A DNA stretch of 6,509 nucleotides from Pseudomonadota bacterium (GTDB taxonomy: Bacteria; Pseudomonadota; Gammaproteobacteria; Burkholderiales; Thiobacillaceae): the NCBI GenBank assembly GCA_021780975.1, contig JAJXXS010000315.1, positions 1 through 6,509 of the forward strand, in the 5' to 3' direction. The stretch's first letter is position 1, and each line of letters opens with the position of its first letter. Positions 6,065 to 6,509 of this stretch are shown in pieces. The notes below the pieces were generated by a model. That model worked only from the letters and a program-made list of their open reading frames with translations. It made no database searches and was not told where the DNA came from. Both the position numbers and the translations under genes were made by a program.

Positions 6065-6509
6065 ATGGAAATGGCGATGCAGTTGTCCCGCACTCCCAAG
6101 GGGCACGACGAACTTTTCAATCAGGGCCACACGCTGCGTCCTCGCCTGCGCCAGGTTCTGTTTGGCATTGGCAATGGCATCAGCTTTGGTGAGCTGTGCG
6201 CCAAGTTCCCGCACTGTACCGAAGTGGAAGCGATGGTGAATGATCTGCTCAACAATGGTTTTGTCCAGGCCTTGCGCGGCACGAAATCAGCGGCCACCAC
6301 CACCCCGGTTGAGTCGGCAGGCGCAGCCGCCGAGCGCTCTCCTGCCCAACTCGCCGAGGCGCGTGAATACGTGCTGGAATCGATGCGCACGCTTGTAGGG
6401 ACGAAATCCCCGGCTTACAAGCAGATGAGCGAAGCGCAGGATCTGGACGGTTTCGCCGCGGCGCTTGTCATGTGTCGCCGTGTCATGGCCGCCGTCGCCT
6501 CTCCCCATC
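6065..6509 (+). CDS. Uncharacterised protein, 3' end cut by window edge
   Basis: The reading frame is open for 148 codons to the right edge. The start is well supported: GGAGG (6054-6058, within GGAGGTGA) lies 6 bases before the ATG. No signal peptide or membrane segment is visible, so the protein is probably cytoplasmic. Residues 7-70 look like a compact helical domain: LSRTPKGHDELF, then TLRPRLRQVLFGIGNGISFGELCAKFP, then VEAMVNDLLNNGFVQALRG. The pattern of basic residues followed by a 'no-lower-than-L...L..L...GF' helix end resembles the winged-helix-like N-terminus of betaproteobacterial hypothetical proteins; this is from memory and not tested. Residues 74-95 are a low-complexity Ala/Thr/Pro linker. 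Residues 96-145 form a second, mainly helical part (AREYVLESMRTLVG, then AAALVMCRRVMAAV). It is preceded by a terminator and its own promoter region, so it is transcriptionally separate from ccsA. Function unknown. Confidence 0.8.
   Translation, partial: MEMAMQLSRTPKGHDELFNQGHTLRPRLRQVLFGIGNGISFGELCAKFPHCTEVEAMVNDLLNNGFVQALRGTKSAATTTPVESAGAAAERSPAQLAEAREYVLESMRTLVGTKSPAYKQMSEAQDLDGFAAALVMCRRVMAAVASPH

Overview
The window is GC-rich bacterial chromosome with compact gene spacing. The gene set suggests a betaproteobacterium (perhaps a Nitrosomonadales/Thiobacillus-like lineage, which is inference): a magnesium-type HemB, an EngB gene divergent from a dihaem cytochrome c4 gene, and the System II cytochrome c maturation pair ResB-CcsA. 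Nothing mobile was seen: no transposase, CRISPR array, tRNA, rRNA or long repeat.

Left part, minus strand (1-1806): hemB (porphobilinogen synthase, haem synthesis) lacks only its last few codons at the left edge and starts at a GTG at 999. It lies downstream of engB (GTPase for 50S ribosome assembly, 1806-1216). The 216-base gap between them holds a likely hemB promoter and three successive hairpins read on the plus strand. The last two hairpins are good Rho-independent terminators although no plus-strand gene precedes them. The first hairpin displays CTCCTCCC in its loop. This is the most puzzling part of the window and may be a small RNA.

Centre, plus strand (1807-5856): a 71-base divergent region carries opposed promoter-like elements for engB and the cytochrome gene. 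It is followed by cytochrome c4 (245 aa, signal peptide, two CxxCH motifs), a strong terminator hairpin 8 bases before the next start, then resB (676 aa) and ccsA (381 aa), whose stop and start share one base. ResB and CcsA form the membrane complex that brings haem to the periplasm and attaches it to apocytochromes such as the c4 encoded just upstream. The internal terminator probably lets the abundant cytochrome be made in excess of its assembly machinery.

Right part (5857-6509): a terminator closes the ccsA transcript, followed by a sigma-54-like promoter sequence and a perfect Shine-Dalgarno. These lead an uncharacterised gene with 148 codons visible, which runs off the right edge.

Taken together, the window joins haem precursor synthesis (HemB), a haem-requiring electron carrier (cytochrome c4) and the haem-attachment machinery (ResB-CcsA). 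The protein-coding content is mostly conventional. The open questions are in the intergenic signals.
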